DNA of 64,000 bases from Blastomonas natatoria. Its GTDB lineage: Bacteria > Pseudomonadota > Alphaproteobacteria > Sphingomonadales > Sphingomonadaceae. The stretch spans positions 372,001 through 436,000 of the forward strand of contig NZ_QJJM01000001.1 in NCBI RefSeq assembly GCF_003201955.1, read 5' to 3'. A program made the position numbers and the translations under genes. The notes under the pieces are model-generated. The model worked only from the letters and a program-made list of their open reading frames with translations. It did not search any database and was not told the origin of the DNA. Of this stretch, positions 1-8,316 are shown piece by piece (within the stretch, counting starts at the first letter, position 1; each line of letters begins with the position of its first letter).

Positions 1-39
1 GAGGATGAAGACGGGCGGCGCAACCAGCGTATCAGGCAC
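1..39 (-). CDS. Start of a probable RNA methyltransferase (TrmJ/SpoU type), cut by the window edge
   Basis: Only the first 13 codons are inside the window. Read from a GTG that overlaps the end of nrdR by 8 nt, they give [13 protein letters not shown]. This resembles the N-terminus of TrmJ-type SPOUT tRNA methyltransferases, where a short leader runs into a VxLVRPQ-like strand, and such a gene commonly follows nrdR in sphingomonads. The overlap and same strand suggest translational coupling. The identification rests on a very short peptide plus gene-order knowledge, so it is tentative. Confidence 0.4.
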   Translation of the reverse strand, partial: MPDTLVAPPVFIL

Positions 40-493
40 CGCCGACATCCTTCACCGTGCTTGCAAATTCCTCGAAATCCTTCGCCTCGCTGAAATCGCG
101 ATAGACGGAAGCGAAGCGGATATAGGCAACGCTGTCCAGCATCCGCAGCCCATCCATCACCATCCCGCCAATCTCGCGCGAGGGGATTTCATTCTCGCCC
201 GAAGTCTCGATCTGGCGCTGGATGCCCGAGACGAGCTGGTCGATCCGCTCCTGGTCGATGCCCCGCTTGCGGCAGGCGACCGCGACAGATTTCTCGATCT
301 TGGCGCGGTTGAACGGCTCGCGGCGGTTCTCGCTCTTGATCACCATGATGTCGCGCAGTTGGATGCGTTCGAACGTGGTGAACCGCGCGCCGCAGCTTTC
401 GCACTGGCGGCGGCGGCGGATGGCTGCCCCGTCTTCGGTGGGGCGGCTATCCTTGACCTGGCTGTTTTCGTGCGCGCAGAACGGGCATCTCAT
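32..493 (-). CDS. nrdR: NrdR, transcriptional repressor of ribonucleotide reductase genes
   Basis: A 153-residue protein of the usual NrdR size. The N-terminal zinc ribbon is complete (CPFC at residues 3-6, CESC at 31-34), followed by basic residues (RRRR) and an ATP-cone domain at about residues 49-139. NrdR is a nucleotide-sensing repressor that binds NrdR boxes upstream of nrd operons. It lies 16 nt after a small membrane-protein gene, in the run rpiB-glyA-orf-nrdR, and its 3' end overlaps the next gene. I saw no nrd gene or convincing NrdR-box pair in the window, so its targets lie elsewhere. Confidence 0.96.
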   Translation of the reverse strand: MRCPFCAHENSQVKDSRPTEDGAAIRRRRQCESCGARFTTFERIQLRDIMVIKSENRREPFNRAKIEKSVAVACRKRGIDQERIDQLVSGIQRQIETSGENEIPSREIGGMVMDGLRMLDSVAYIRFASVYRDFSEAKDFEEFASTVKDVGGA

Positions 494-509
494 GTTGAAG
501 CGTCAGCCT

Positions 510-734
510 TCAGGGGCGCAGGCGCTTGTAGAGCATGAAGCCAGCACCTGCGAGCAGGCCGACCGGCCAGCTGACGACGGGCAGCACCGCGCCTGCCACC
601 GCGCCGATTGCGCCCGCGGTCAGCACCGGCTTGGTCGAAGGATGGGCCATTCCTTGCTTGGCCATGCCCACGATCTCTTCGCGCGCGTCGGCGATCAGAT
701 CGCCCGAATTGTTCGGATCGTCGGGATTCTGCAT
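510..734 (-). CDS. Small hypothetical membrane protein (74 aa)
   Basis: Residues 1-35 are polar and charged. They are followed by a Gly/Ala/Val-rich hydrophobic stretch at about 38-68 that could form one long or two short membrane segments, ending in KRLRP, so the positive end probably faces the cytoplasm. A GGAG ribosome-binding site lies 9 nt before the ATG, inside the last codons of glyA, and the intergenic gap is only 3 nt, so it is clearly co-transcribed with glyA and nrdR. I do not recognise the family and assign no function. Confidence 0.75.
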   Translation of the reverse strand: MQNPDDPNNSGDLIADAREEIVGMAKQGMAHPSTKPVLTAGAIGAVAGAVLPVVSWPVGLLAGAGFMLYKRLRP

Positions 735-737
735 GGT

Positions 738-2048
738 TCAGAGCTCCGGATAGATGGGGAAGCGGTCGCACAGCGCCTCGACGCGCTGGCGCACGGCGGC
801 TTCGACCTCGGGGTCGCCATGTTCGCCCTTGGCGCGCAAGCCGTCGAGCACATCGGCGATCATGTCACCGATCTCGCGGAATTCGGCGACGCCAAAGCCG
901 CGCGTGGTGCCTGCGGGCGAGCCGACGCGGATGCCGCTGGTCTTGGTCGGCGGCAGCGGATCGAACGGAATGCCGTTCTTGTTGCAGGTAATCCCGGCAC
1001 GCTCGAGCGCCTCGTCGGCGTCCTTGCCGGTAACGCCCAGCGGACGCAGGTCGATCAGCGCCAGGTGCGTGTCGGTGCCGCCGGCGACCAGATCTGCGCC
1101 ACGTTCCTTGAGGCGGCTGGCCAGCGCCTTGGCATTCTCGATCACCGCGCGCGAATAGCTCTTGAACTCGGGGGTAAGCGCCTCACCAAAGGCCACGGCC
1201 TTGGCGGCGATGACGTGCATCAGCGGGCCACCCTGCAGCCCGGGGAACACGGCGGAGTTCAGCTTCTTCGCCAGCGCCTCGTCATCGGTCAGGATCATAC
1301 CGCCGCGTGGGCCGCGCAGCGTCTTGTGCGTGGTCGTCGTCGCGACATGCGCGTGCGGGAAGGGCGAGGGATGGACGCCGGCTGCGACCAACCCTGCGAA
1401 ATGCGCCATGTCGACATGCAGATAGGCGCCGACCTCATCGGCAATCTCGCGGAACTTGGCGAAATCGATGTGACGAGGATAGGCCGAGCCGCCCGCGAAG
1501 ATCAGCTTCGGCTTGTGCTCCAGCGCCAGGCGGCGAACCTCGTCATAGTCGATCAGGTGCGTGTCGGGGGTGACGCCATATTGCACGGCGTTGAACCACT
1601 TGCCCGACATCGCCGCGCGCGCTCCGTGCGTGAGGTGACCGCCCGCGTCGAGCGACATGCCCAGGATCGTATCACCCGGCTTGATCAGCGCCAGCAGCAC
1701 CGCGCCATTGGCCTGCGCGCCCGAATGCGGCTGCACATTGGCAAATCCCACACCGAACAGCTTGCAGGCGCGTTCGATCGCCAGGCTCTCGACATCGTCC
1801 GATGGCGCGCAGCCCTGATAATAGCGCTTGCCGGGATAGCCTTCGGCATATTTGTTGGTGAAGACCGAACCCTGGGCCTCCAGCACCGCCTTGGAGACGA
1901 TGTTTTCCGAAGCGATCAGCTCGATCTGCTTCTTCTCGCGGCGCACTTCCTTGGCGATCGCGGCAGCGACGGCAGGGTCGGTCACGGCCAGTCCTTCGCT
2001 GAAAAAGCCGGAGGATCGGATTTCATTGAGCGCGGTGTTGGTCGACAT
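738..2048 (-). CDS. glyA: Serine hydroxymethyltransferase
   Basis: PLP enzyme that interconverts serine and glycine while charging tetrahydrofolate with a one-carbon unit; cytoplasmic. The 436-residue chain shows the SHMT hallmarks: the IASENIVS stretch near the N-terminus, [14 protein letters not shown], the [12 protein letters not shown] region, and the PLP-lysine motif [14 protein letters not shown]. An ATG four codons upstream (2060) is possible, but the start at 2048 has GGAG 6 nt before it and gives the usual N-terminus MSTNTALNE. It lies 51 nt downstream of rpiB. Confidence 0.97.
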   Translation of the reverse strand: MSTNTALNEIRSSGFFSEGLAVTDPAVAAAIAKEVRREKKQIELIASENIVSKAVLEAQGSVFTNKYAEGYPGKRYYQGCAPSDDVESLAIERACKLFGVGFANVQPHSGAQANGAVLLALIKPGDTILGMSLDAGGHLTHGARAAMSGKWFNAVQYGVTPDTHLIDYDEVRRLALEHKPKLIFAGGSAYPRHIDFAKFREIADEVGAYLHVDMAHFAGLVAAGVHPSPFPHAHVATTTTHKTLRGPRGGMILTDDEALAKKLNSAVFPGLQGGPLMHVIAAKAVAFGEALTPEFKSYSRAVIENAKALASRLKERGADLVAGGTDTHLALIDLRPLGVTGKDADEALERAGITCNKNGIPFDPLPPTKTSGIRVGSPAGTTRGFGVAEFREIGDMIADVLDGLRAKGEHGDPEVEAAVRQRVEALCDRFPIYPEL

Positions 2049-2099
2049 TTCAGGCTCCATCAGGGAATTGATCTGGCGGTGGACGTGATCGTCTGTGTA

Positions 2100-2546
2100 T
2101 CAGGCCGGGGTCAGCTTGGCCACGCGGCGTTCGTGGCGGCCGCCTTCGAACGGCGTTGCAAGAAAGGCGGACAGGCAGTCCTTGGCGGCATCGATGCCGA
2201 TCAGACGCGCGCCCATGGCGATGACATTGGCGTTGTTGTGCTGGCGCGACAGGCGCGCGGACAGGCTGTCCGAGATGAGCGCGCAGCGGCAGCCGGGATT
2301 GCGGTTGACCGCAATCGAAATGCCGATGCCCGATCCGCACAAGGCCACGCCGAATTCCGCCGCGCCCGACGCGACATGATCGGCCAGCTTGAAGCCGTAA
2401 TCGGGATAATCGACGCTGTCGGTGGTGTCGGGGCCGAGATCGGTCACGTCATGGCCCTGGTCGCGCAGCCAGTCGGCAAGTTCTGCCTTGAGTGCGACGG
2501 CGGCATGGTCCGATGCCAGGGCGATCTTGACGGGCGGGGTGGTCAT
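2100..2546 (-). CDS. rpiB: Ribose-5-phosphate isomerase B
   Basis: Interconverts ribose 5-phosphate and ribulose 5-phosphate in the pentose phosphate pathway. The 148-residue protein has the RpiB/LacAB fold signatures: N-terminal IALASDHAA, then the active-site loop CGSGIGISIAVNR around the catalytic Cys, and the RQHNNANVIAMGARLIG segment. It is the first gene of the minus-strand run ending with nrdR. Pairing with glyA and nrdR links it to nucleotide and one-carbon supply. The upstream promoter is not obvious by eye. Confidence 0.95.
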   Translation of the reverse strand: MTTPPVKIALASDHAAVALKAELADWLRDQGHDVTDLGPDTTDSVDYPDYGFKLADHVASGAAEFGVALCGSGIGISIAVNRNPGCRCALISDSLSARLSRQHNNANVIAMGARLIGIDAAKDCLSAFLATPFEGGRHERRVAKLTPA

Positions 2547-2855
2547 CGTTCGCTGCGATCTCTTCTGATGGGCTGGCGGGTCGAATCCCGCGTCGCGCGC
2601 TATCTAGGCGAGCGACGCGTGCGATGCCACCAGTGATTGTGGGTCGGCGACAGTTTTGTGACTCGGGGCCTGATCCTCTCACTCACGCCTCTCCCTCGAT
2701 GGGAGAGACCGCGAGACTCTGCAGCTGGCTGCCGAGCCGCAGCGGTAAGGGTGGTCGCTGGGCGGAGTGCGAACAGGGCGCGGAGGCGTCAGCTTGCCCC
2801 ATCACCCCCACCCAAACCCTCCCCCATCGAGGGGGAGGGCTTTTGCGTGGAGCGA
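2547..2855. other. Intergenic region with palindromic elements
   Basis: About 309 nt without a convincing gene, between the 5' end of rpiB and the 3' end of the S41 protease gene; both genes are on the minus strand, so the rpiB promoter must lie here. The recognisable content is two GC-rich palindromes annotated separately. The open frames across the region are low-complexity and show no family features. Confidence 0.6.
2689..2839. repeat. Inverted pair of short palindromes (REP/BIME-like)
   Basis: Two hairpins of related sequence lie in opposite orientation: CTCTCCC-TCGAT-GGGAGAG at 2689-2707 and CCCTCCCCC-ATCGA-GGGGGAGGG at 2817-2839. The loops are reverse complements of each other, so the second is an inverted, stronger copy of the first. 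The 2817-2839 stem lies 16 nt past the stop codon of the minus-strand protease gene and could act as an mRNA 3' stem or weak terminator, although no good T-run follows on that strand. A related hairpin sits at 9184-9205. Confidence 0.6.
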
Positions 2856-4319
2856 TCAAAACAGTCCCGGCACCTCGCGCTGTGCCGGGCTGGGTGCATC
2901 GGGCACCAGAAGCTGCCGGTCGATGGCGATCATGCCGCGCTGCGTCTGGCCCGCGATATTGCCCGCCGGGCCGCTCAGGGTGATCGCGGTGCAGCTGCGT
3001 CCGGCAAGGAAATCGAGCGCGCCGCGGATCGAGGCTTCCTGCGGATCGCCCAGGGGCCTTGTAAGGTCGTCCGCCGCCTGGCAGGTGACATCGAGCGTGC
3101 TGGCAAGGCCGTTGAAATAATCGCCCCGGCCGCGAGAGTTGACCGAGCTGAATGCGACCACGCGGATACGGTCGTCGCAGGCGCTGCGATCCAGCGCAAT
3201 CTGGCCTACAGGTTTGCCGAACGTGTTCGCCCCTATCAGCGCGAGGTTGCGGCCAAGATAGGGCGCCATCGAATTGATCACCAGTTCGCTGGCAGAGGCG
3301 GTGGCGCTGGTACCGATAAAGGCTATCTTTACCGGGCTCACCGATTCTGCGCGCGGGGTGAAGAACACGTTCTCGTCGCGCGAGGATTTCGAAGCCCGAT
3401 AGCGCACCCCGGAGTAGAGATCGCTGGACGTCCGGTTGCCGCCGAGCAGGTCGCCCATCAGCTCCGCCGTCGAGATGAGCCCGCCGCCATTATAGCGAAA
3501 ATCGATGATGAACTCGGTGATTCCCGCCGCGCGAAAGCTGGAAAAGGCATTGCGCAGCGGCGTGTCCGCTGACGAGATGAAGGTCCGCAGGTTGATATAG
3601 CCGATCTGGCGGTTGCCGTCCTGGATGATCCGCGAGCCGTAGCGGCTCGACACCGCGGGCAGATCGAACACTGCCTTGGTCAAGCTGACCTCCCGCGAGC
3701 TGCCATTGCGGGAAATGCGCAGCACGCGGGTAAGGCCAGCGGTATTCGGGCCGAGCGCATTGGTGATCCCGGCAGAGCCTTCTGCGGCGATGATGTCGCT
3801 GACAGTGCGCAGGCTTGCGCTGCTGGTGCCGATGGCGGTGATCTCGTCGCCCCGGTCGATGCCTGCCGCAAGCCCGGGCGCGCCTTCAAAGGCCTCACTG
3901 ATCAGAACGCGGCGTGCGGGGCCGTCAATGGCCAGCCGAATGCCGATCCCGGCGCTCTCGCCGCTCGCCAGAAACGCATTTTCCTCGGCGATCGAGGTGA
4001 TGAAGGTGAAGAACCTGTCCTTGCCCTGCTGTCGCGCGGTGGCGGTGAGCGCATCGATATAACCCTGCACCGTGGTGAAGCTGGCAGGATTGGCGCTGGT
4101 CACCACCAGCTCTGGGAAGAGATACCACTCGTCGATCACGTCGCGGGCAAAGGCCTGGCGGCTGGCCAGCGAACAGGTTGGGCTGGGGGTCGGCGCGGGC
4201 GCGGGAGCGGGGGCGCTTGCAACCGGTGCGGGTGCGGGGCTCGATCCGCTTCCTCCGCCCCCGCCACAACCGGTGATAAGCAGCGCGGAACTGGCCAGCA
4301 GGCCTATCGAATGACGCAT
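2856..4319 (-). CDS. S41-family (C-terminal processing type) peptidase, predicted lipoprotein
   Basis: Starting at 4319 the 487-residue product begins MRHSIGLLAS and reaches a lipobox LLITGC with Cys18, followed by a poly-Gly and Pro/Ala-rich linker to about residue 50. This indicates an exported, lipid-anchored envelope protein. A PDZ-like region follows, then the S41 catalytic part, including an IDFRYNGGG strand, the nucleophile in ATASASEL and the general-base Lys in ANTFGKPVGQ, so the Ser/Lys dyad is intact. The frame stays open about 108 codons further upstream, but that would cover the neighbouring gene and lose the signal peptide. Substrate unknown. Confidence 0.9.
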   Translation of the reverse strand: MRHSIGLLASSALLITGCGGGGGSGSSPAPAPVASAPAPAPAPTPSPTCSLASRQAFARDVIDEWYLFPELVVTSANPASFTTVQGYIDALTATARQQGKDRFFTFITSIAEENAFLASGESAGIGIRLAIDGPARRVLISEAFEGAPGLAAGIDRGDEITAIGTSSASLRTVSDIIAAEGSAGITNALGPNTAGLTRVLRISRNGSSREVSLTKAVFDLPAVSSRYGSRIIQDGNRQIGYINLRTFISSADTPLRNAFSSFRAAGITEFIIDFRYNGGGLISTAELMGDLLGGNRTSSDLYSGVRYRASKSSRDENVFFTPRAESVSPVKIAFIGTSATASASELVINSMAPYLGRNLALIGANTFGKPVGQIALDRSACDDRIRVVAFSSVNSRGRGDYFNGLASTLDVTCQAADDLTRPLGDPQEASIRGALDFLAGRSCTAITLSGPAGNIAGQTQRGMIAIDRQLLVPDAPSPAQREVPGLF

Positions 4320-4375
4320 GGAGCCAAGAATCCGAAGCGGGAATGATGGGCCGCAGTGTAAGCAGGCAGCGGCGT

Positions 4376-4933
4376 TCAGGCGACAGGTTTTTGCAGCGAT
4401 CGCATCTGCAACGCCGCATTTTCGGTACGGATGCGGACGAACAGGATCGCGGCGTTGAGCCCGGTCCAGACGACTGCAATCCACACATGCCCGAAGATCA
4501 GCGGGATGGTCAGAATCTCGAGCGTCACGACCCAGTAATTGGGGTGGCGCACCAAGCGATAGGGGCCGCCGGAGATGCGGGGGAAATCGGGCGCTGATAT
4601 GATCCGCGTCGTCCAATATGGTCCCAATGTGGCGAGCACCCACAATCTGGCCGCCTGCAGCAGCGCAAAGGCGATCAGCAGCGGCCAGGCCATCGGGGCA
4701 TCAGGTGCCGTACCGAGCCACAGCGCCGCCAGAAACGTGGCATGGATGGCCACCATTGCGGGATAATGGCCGCGTCCATGCTCCACTGCGCCGCGCGCCA
4801 GCAGCGCCTTCGTGTTTCTTTGCGCGTATACCAGCTCCAGCAGGCGCTGCGCGGTAAGAAATGCAAGTACCGCCCAGGCGGCGGGCCAGCTGGGCGTCCA
4901 GACCAGAGGCGCAAGGGCAGGGGAAGCCATCAC
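4376..4933 (-). CDS. ICMT-like membrane methyltransferase paired with a type III PKS
   Basis: A 185-residue polytopic protein of the isoprenylcysteine carboxyl methyltransferase/DUF1295 type. It has several hydrophobic segments and the conserved C-terminal SAM-binding motif (GPYRLVRHPNYW, then a glutamate helix near RIRTENAAL). Its ATG overlaps the stop codon of the upstream type III PKS gene by 4 nt. In Bacillus BpsA-BpsB and Streptomyces SrsA-SrsB, ICMT-like partners O-methylate the alkylpyrone or alkylresorcinol products of type III PKSs, so methylation of the neighbour's lipid product is the best inference. Protein prenyl-cysteine methylation is unlikely in this context. Confidence 0.88.
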   Translation of the reverse strand: MMASPALAPLVWTPSWPAAWAVLAFLTAQRLLELVYAQRNTKALLARGAVEHGRGHYPAMVAIHATFLAALWLGTAPDAPMAWPLLIAFALLQAARLWVLATLGPYWTTRIISAPDFPRISGGPYRLVRHPNYWVVTLEILTIPLIFGHVWIAVVWTGLNAAILFVRIRTENAALQMRSLQKPVA

Positions 4934-5967
4934 CGGTGGATGATACCCATTGCGCCGGTAAAGCCCGGACCGAGTGCAGTCGTCAGCAGCGGGCCGCTAT
5001 CGCCCCGCGCCAGAATTCGCTGCAGCACGAAATGCACGGTGGGCGAGGACATGTTGCCATGATCGGCCAGCACTGCACGCGTCGCCGCCAATCCGCCGCG
5101 CAGATGATCGAAATATGCTTCCAGCGCATCGATGACCTTGCGCCCGCCGGGATGGCAGGCAGGTTCGGCGAGCGCCGACTTGTCCAGCCCCTCGCGCGTC
5201 AGAAAACCATCGAGCACCGGCGCGAAATGCTCGCGCACGAAGCTCGGCAGGTCGCGCGACAATATGAGGCCGAGGCCCAGTTCATCGACATCCCATCCCA
5301 TCATCGCGCGGCTGCCCGGCCAGGTATGCTGCGCGAAAGCCCCAAGCGCCGGGCCATCGCCTGCCGCCGAAAGCACCACCGCGCTCGCGCCATCGGCGAA
5401 CAGGGTGGAGGCGATGATCGCCTTCTTGGTAAGGTCGCCGAAGCGGAAGGCGAGCGAGCACAGTTCGACCGTCAGCAGCAGCACCCGGCGGGTCGGATCG
5501 GCGCGGACCAGATCGCCCGCCACCTGCAGCCCCAGCACGCCGCCCGCACAGCCATAGCCGAAGAGCGGCACGGTCAGCGCATCGGCGCGAAAGCCCATGG
5601 GCGCGATCATCTGGCTCGCCATCGAAGGCGTGGCGATGCCGGTGGAGGAAACGCAGACGATGGCGTCGATCTGCTCCGGTTCCAGCCTTGCTTCGGCCAG
5701 CGCCTGTTCTGCAGCGCGCTCGAGGAGGCTCTGCCCCTCGGCGAGATACACGGCATTGCGCTGCGGGAAATCGGCGCGACCCAGATAGAATTCGGGCGGC
5801 TGCGCGATTGCGCGGCTTTCGACCCCGGTACTGTCGTAGATCGCCGCGATTCGCGGGCTCAGCCCCTTTTCGGTCGCCTGCCCCACAAACTCGCGGACCT
5901 GCGGCTGGCTGATCTGATGGTCGGGAACGACGGTGGCGATGGACTGGATGCGGGGAAGCATTGGCAT
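4930..5967 (-). CDS. Type III polyketide synthase (chalcone synthase-like)
   Basis: A thiolase-fold homodimeric enzyme that extends an acyl-CoA starter with malonyl-CoA and cyclises the product. With the start at 5967 the 345-residue protein has the full catalytic triad: Cys140 in FGYGCAGG, His272 in CHPGG, and Asn305 in HGNMSSP; the C-terminal GPGFTG loop is also present. An ATG two codons later (5961) and a longer frame to 6042 are possible, but homologues usually begin near this point. It is translationally coupled to an ICMT-like methyltransferase. The likely products are long-chain alkylresorcinols or alkylpyrones; starter specificity cannot be read from sequence. Confidence 0.92.
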   Translation of the reverse strand: MPMLPRIQSIATVVPDHQISQPQVREFVGQATEKGLSPRIAAIYDSTGVESRAIAQPPEFYLGRADFPQRNAVYLAEGQSLLERAAEQALAEARLEPEQIDAIVCVSSTGIATPSMASQMIAPMGFRADALTVPLFGYGCAGGVLGLQVAGDLVRADPTRRVLLLTVELCSLAFRFGDLTKKAIIASTLFADGASAVVLSAAGDGPALGAFAQHTWPGSRAMMGWDVDELGLGLILSRDLPSFVREHFAPVLDGFLTREGLDKSALAEPACHPGGRKVIDALEAYFDHLRGGLAATRAVLADHGNMSSPTVHFVLQRILARGDSGPLLTTALGPGFTGAMGIIHR

Positions 5968-6155
5968 AAGGTGGTCACAGTGCGCGGCGCTTGGCAAGCG
6001 ATTCTGCCGCGCGCGGAATCGCGCTTGGCAGGCTGGGGGCAAATCTGCTTAAGCGGGGCCAAGCAAATGTTGCGTGAAGGGTGAGCGCGGGCGTCTTGCA
6101 GCCCGGCATGGCCCGGTCCACATCCGCAGCCGCACATCAGGAAAGCCGTTTCACA

Positions 6156-7121
6156 ATGACCGAGACCATCAAGACCCGCATGCTGATCCTGGGCTCCGGC
6201 CCGGCAGGCCTTTCCGCCGCCATTTATGGCGCGCGCGCGGGCCTCAAGCCCATCGTCGTGCAGGGCCTGCAGCCGGGCGGGCAGCTCACCATCACCACCG
6301 ATGTCGAGAATTATCCCGGTTTCCGCGATGTCATCCAGGGCCCGTGGCTGATGCAGGAAATGCAGGCCCAGGCCGAGCATGTCGGCACGCAGATGATCTA
6401 TGACACCATCGTCTCGGTTGATCTCGCGCGCCGCCCGTTCCGCCTGACCGGCGATGGCGGCCAGGTGTACGAGGCGGAAACGCTGGTGATCGCCACCGGC
6501 GCGCAGGCCAAATGGCTCGGCGTTCCGGGCGAGCAGGAACTCGGCGGCAAGGGCGTCTCGGCCTGTGCCACGTGTGATGGCTTCTTCTATCGCGGCAAGA
6601 AGGTCGCGGTGATCGGCGGCGGCAATACCGCGGTCGAGGAAGCGCTCTACCTCACCAACCATTCGGACAATGTAACGCTGATCCACCGCCGCGATTCGCT
6701 GCGCGCGGAAAAGATCCTGCAGGAACGGCTGTTCGCCAACCCGAAGATCACCGTGCTTTGGAACAAGGGTGTCGAGCGCTTCGTCGGCGGCGGCGAGCCG
6801 CATGGCCTGGTCGGCATCGATCTGAAGGATACGGTCACCGGAGAAACCTCGCACCTCGCGGCCGATGGCGGCTTCGTCGCCATCGGCCACGCGCCCGCGA
6901 CCGAATTGTTCAAGGGCCATCTCCCTCTAGACAGGGATGGCTATATCGAGGTCAAGCCCGGCACGCCGTACACCAGCATCCCCGGCGTGTTCGCGTGCGG
7001 CGACGTGATGGACAAGGTCTATCGCCAGGCGGTGACGGCGGCCGGCACAGGCTGCATGGCGGCGCTGGATGTCGAGCGGTTTCTGGCGGAAGCGGATTTC
7101 GAGGCGATTGCGGCGGAATAA
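6156..7121 (+). CDS. trxB: Thioredoxin-disulfide reductase
   Basis: FAD/NADPH enzyme that reduces thioredoxin. The 321-residue protein has the N-terminal FAD motif GSGPAGL (residues 13-19), redox-active CATC at 137-140, the NADPH motif GGGNTAVEEA and the C-terminal GVFACGDV FAD motif. The ATG at 6156 was chosen because the 25 residues upstream in frame are not family-like. It is divergent from the PKS gene (188-nt spacer holding both promoters) and 24 nt upstream of an AraC-type regulator. Cofactors and role follow from the family. Confidence 0.97.
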   Translation: MTETIKTRMLILGSGPAGLSAAIYGARAGLKPIVVQGLQPGGQLTITTDVENYPGFRDVIQGPWLMQEMQAQAEHVGTQMIYDTIVSVDLARRPFRLTGDGGQVYEAETLVIATGAQAKWLGVPGEQELGGKGVSACATCDGFFYRGKKVAVIGGGNTAVEEALYLTNHSDNVTLIHRRDSLRAEKILQERLFANPKITVLWNKGVERFVGGGEPHGLVGIDLKDTVTGETSHLAADGGFVAIGHAPATELFKGHLPLDRDGYIEVKPGTPYTSIPGVFACGDVMDKVYRQAVTAAGTGCMAALDVERFLAEADFEAIAAE

Positions 7122-7145
7122 GGGGGCGGGCGCGCACTCCCGGCG

Positions 7146-8234
7146 ATGATCGTCGAGCAACTCGACGCCGCCCTTCGCGCCGGGGCAGCGTCCATCTGCC
7201 TGCTGCTCGCCTGGCTGATGCTAGCGTACCGGCGGCAGCTCGGTCAGCCATCGCTGCTGTTCGCTCCGCTCGCAATCTGTCTTGCCAGTTTCGTCCTCGG
7301 CAATACGCCGCTGTCGTTCGCTGTGCCGTTCGGGGTGCCGGGCGACATTGCCCATGGCCTGAGCGGCTTTGCCGTCATCTTCCTGTGGTGGTTCTCGCTC
7401 TCCTGCTTTGACCGCCGGTTTCGGCTGAAAGGCGGGGTGCTGTTGACGGGCATCGCCTGGGCGCTGATCGCAGCGGCGGATCGTGGGCTATTCGGGGCAT
7501 GGCTTGATCAGCTCGGGCTTTCGCGCGTGCTGGTGGTGATGGGTTTTGGAATCGTCGGACACCTCGTCTGGCGGCTGCTGGCCGAGCGTCAGGACGACCT
7601 GATCCAGCGCCGCCACGAAGCGCGCGTGCTGGTCGCGGCGCTGCTCGGCGGTATGCTGTTCATCGACCTCGCCGCTGACGCCTTGTTCGGCTTCGCCTGG
7701 CGCCCGCTCGCCTTTTCGATGACGCAGAACGCGATGATCCTTGCCTTCGGACTATGGCTCGCGGGCAAGCTGCTGACCATCCGGACTGATGTGCTGACCT
7801 TTGGCGCGGGTGCCACGAATGCAAGCGCGGCCCCGCCTGCCAATACCGGTCAAAATGCAGCGCTACTTAGCCGATTGCGCGACCTGATCGAGGTGGAGCG
7901 CGTGCATCTCGACCCCGAACTCGGCTTTGCCCGGTTCGTCGAACTGATGGGCGCGCCCGAGCGCACCGTCCGGACGCTGGTCAATCAGCAGCTGGGCCAT
8001 GACCATTTCCGCGCTTTCCTGAACCATTATCGGGTCATCGAGGCGTGCCGTTTGCTCGAAACGCGCGGGCACGACGATAAACTGATCGCCATCGCGCTCG
8101 ACAGCGGCTTTGCCTCGCTCGCGAGCTTCAACCGTGCCTTTCGCGCGATAATGAGCTGCACTCCGAGCGACTATCGCGGCCGCGCCGCGCTTCTCGCCGA
8201 AGCTGCGCCAAATCCCGCGAAATCCGGGATCTGA
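7146..8234 (+). CDS. Membrane-embedded AraC-family transcriptional regulator
   Basis: A 362-residue protein in two halves. Residues about 13-210 contain roughly seven hydrophobic segments. After a polar linker (about 210-240) comes a C-terminal AraC-type double helix-turn-helix at about 245-350, with the typical second-helix signature (IAIALDSGFASLASFNRAFR...PSDYR). The architecture suggests a one-component sensor that detects a membrane or lipid signal and binds DNA while tethered. It starts 24 nt after trxB and is followed by a CPBP protease gene 82 nt downstream. Targets and signal are unknown. Confidence 0.88.
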   Translation: MIVEQLDAALRAGAASICLLLAWLMLAYRRQLGQPSLLFAPLAICLASFVLGNTPLSFAVPFGVPGDIAHGLSGFAVIFLWWFSLSCFDRRFRLKGGVLLTGIAWALIAAADRGLFGAWLDQLGLSRVLVVMGFGIVGHLVWRLLAERQDDLIQRRHEARVLVAALLGGMLFIDLAADALFGFAWRPLAFSMTQNAMILAFGLWLAGKLLTIRTDVLTFGAGATNASAAPPANTGQNAALLSRLRDLIEVERVHLDPELGFARFVELMGAPERTVRTLVNQQLGHDHFRAFLNHYRVIEACRLLETRGHDDKLIAIALDSGFASLASFNRAFRAIMSCTPSDYRGRAALLAEAAPNPAKSGI

Positions 8235-8316
8235 GCAACGATCTGCCGTCTTTTGAGGAGCCTTGCGATCCGCCCAAGGCTAATCCCGGCACGCAATTTC
8301 AGCGAAAGGCAAAGGC

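Noticed and set aside
222-2636. An 804-codon open frame on the plus strand
   Set aside because: It runs antisense through nrdR, glyA and rpiB, which have clear family motifs. Its Arg/Gly/Ala/Gln-rich composition is typical of shadow frames in GC-rich DNA.
4320-4643. N-terminal extension of the S41 protease (108 codons)
   Set aside because: It would overlap the methyltransferase gene and remove the signal peptide and lipobox that begin at 4319.
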